64,000 bases of DNA from an uncultured Burkholderiales bacterium (lineage in GTDB: Bacteria; Pseudomonadota; Gammaproteobacteria; Burkholderiales; Burkholderiaceae_C). The stretch lies in contig CAISMH010000012.1 of the NCBI GenBank assembly GCA_903886485.1, positions 124,001 through 188,000 on the forward strand, read 5' to 3'. Every line of letters starts with the position of its first letter. Positions within the stretch are counted from its first letter, which is position 1. The notes under the pieces are model-generated. The model made no database searches. It saw only the letters and a list, made by a program, of their open reading frames with translations, and was not told where the DNA came from. Positions 63,935-64,000 of the stretch are shown piece after piece. The position numbers and the translations under genes are program-made.

Positions 63935-64000
63935 TCATGCACCGGCATGGAGCCAACCATCGTCGCACCACTCTACGAGCAAACTCAGGGCCTGTGGGCT
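63935..64000 (-). CDS. Possible C-terminal end of a gene cut by the right edge
   Basis: Reading in from the right edge on the minus strand gives 21 codons, SPQALSLLVEWCDDGWLHAG plus A, then a TGA at 63937-63935. The composition looks protein-like. A plus-strand start at 63937 (after AGAGGAAATTC) would give a strongly basic, protein-unlike sequence. The fragment is too short to identify. Confidence 0.3.
   Translation of the reverse strand, partial: SPQALSLLVEWCDDGWLHAGA

Overview
The window looks like a chromosomal segment of a betaproteobacterium, most likely Burkholderiales/Comamonadaceae (Limnohabitans, Rhodoferax, Polaromonas or a relative). This is inferred from the protein families: several Bug/TctC binding proteins, a phasin, a pyruvate dehydrogenase operon whose E3 carries a lipoyl domain, BamC, a C40 peptidase pair, and a gene density and moderately high GC typical of that family. 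I saw no rRNA, tRNA, CRISPR array, insertion sequence or phage gene. No gene-free stretch exceeds 300 bases. GTG and TTG starts are common.

Layout. 1-4.6 kb: start of sucA (2-oxoglutarate dehydrogenase E1), prpE, an isochorismatase-fold hydrolase, a secreted NlpC/P60 peptidase and a pseudouridine-synthase-like protein that lacks the catalytic Asp. 4.7-11.6 kb: acyl-CoA ligase, VOC protein, ycaO, an MFS transporter, a secreted two-repeat protein and dusC. 11.8-17.5 kb: GNAT, then a J-domain protein followed by three unrecognised genes, a DTW-domain tRNA modifier, the YlqF GTPase and an RNase D-like exonuclease. 17.6-22.4 kb: six genes, each overlapping the next by exactly 4 nt, encode a two-subunit molybdenum hydroxylase (isoquinoline 1-oxidoreductase type) and then SoxX, SoxY, SoxZ and SoxA homologues; a clear terminator ends the unit. 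The SoxY homologue keeps the carrier Cys but not the usual GGCGG tail. This is the best candidate for an undescribed system in the window.

22.4-27.6 kb: FAH-family hydrolase, two Bug/TctC binding proteins, a ModA-like protein with no signal peptide, a possible Fe(II)/2-oxoglutarate dioxygenase, and a chromosomal ccdAB toxin-antitoxin pair with operator-like palindromes. 27.7-34 kb: pyruvate dehydrogenase operon aceE-aceF-lpdA, divergent from a PAS histidine kinase and FixJ-type regulator (34.1-37.3 kb). 37.3-43.3 kb: folD, oligopeptidase A and a complete TRAP transporter. 43.3-48.2 kb: SDR, rpiA, pyrD, a lipoprotein NlpC/P60 peptidase, an LhgO-like oxidase and a phasin with a PhaR-like operator. 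48.3-54.2 kb: PLD-family nuclease, MFS transporter, DEDDh exonuclease, two small Gly/Tyr-rich secreted proteins, amidase, DCC-family protein and a small zinc-ribbon-like protein. 54.2-64 kb: parC-parE, MFS transporter, a 52-residue membrane protein, methyltransferase, dapA-bamC-yycJ, a small Ala-rich lipoprotein with a well-formed promoter, and a possible partial gene at the right edge.

All functions are read from recognisable motifs and family resemblance without database searches. Start choices are stated where they are uncertain.
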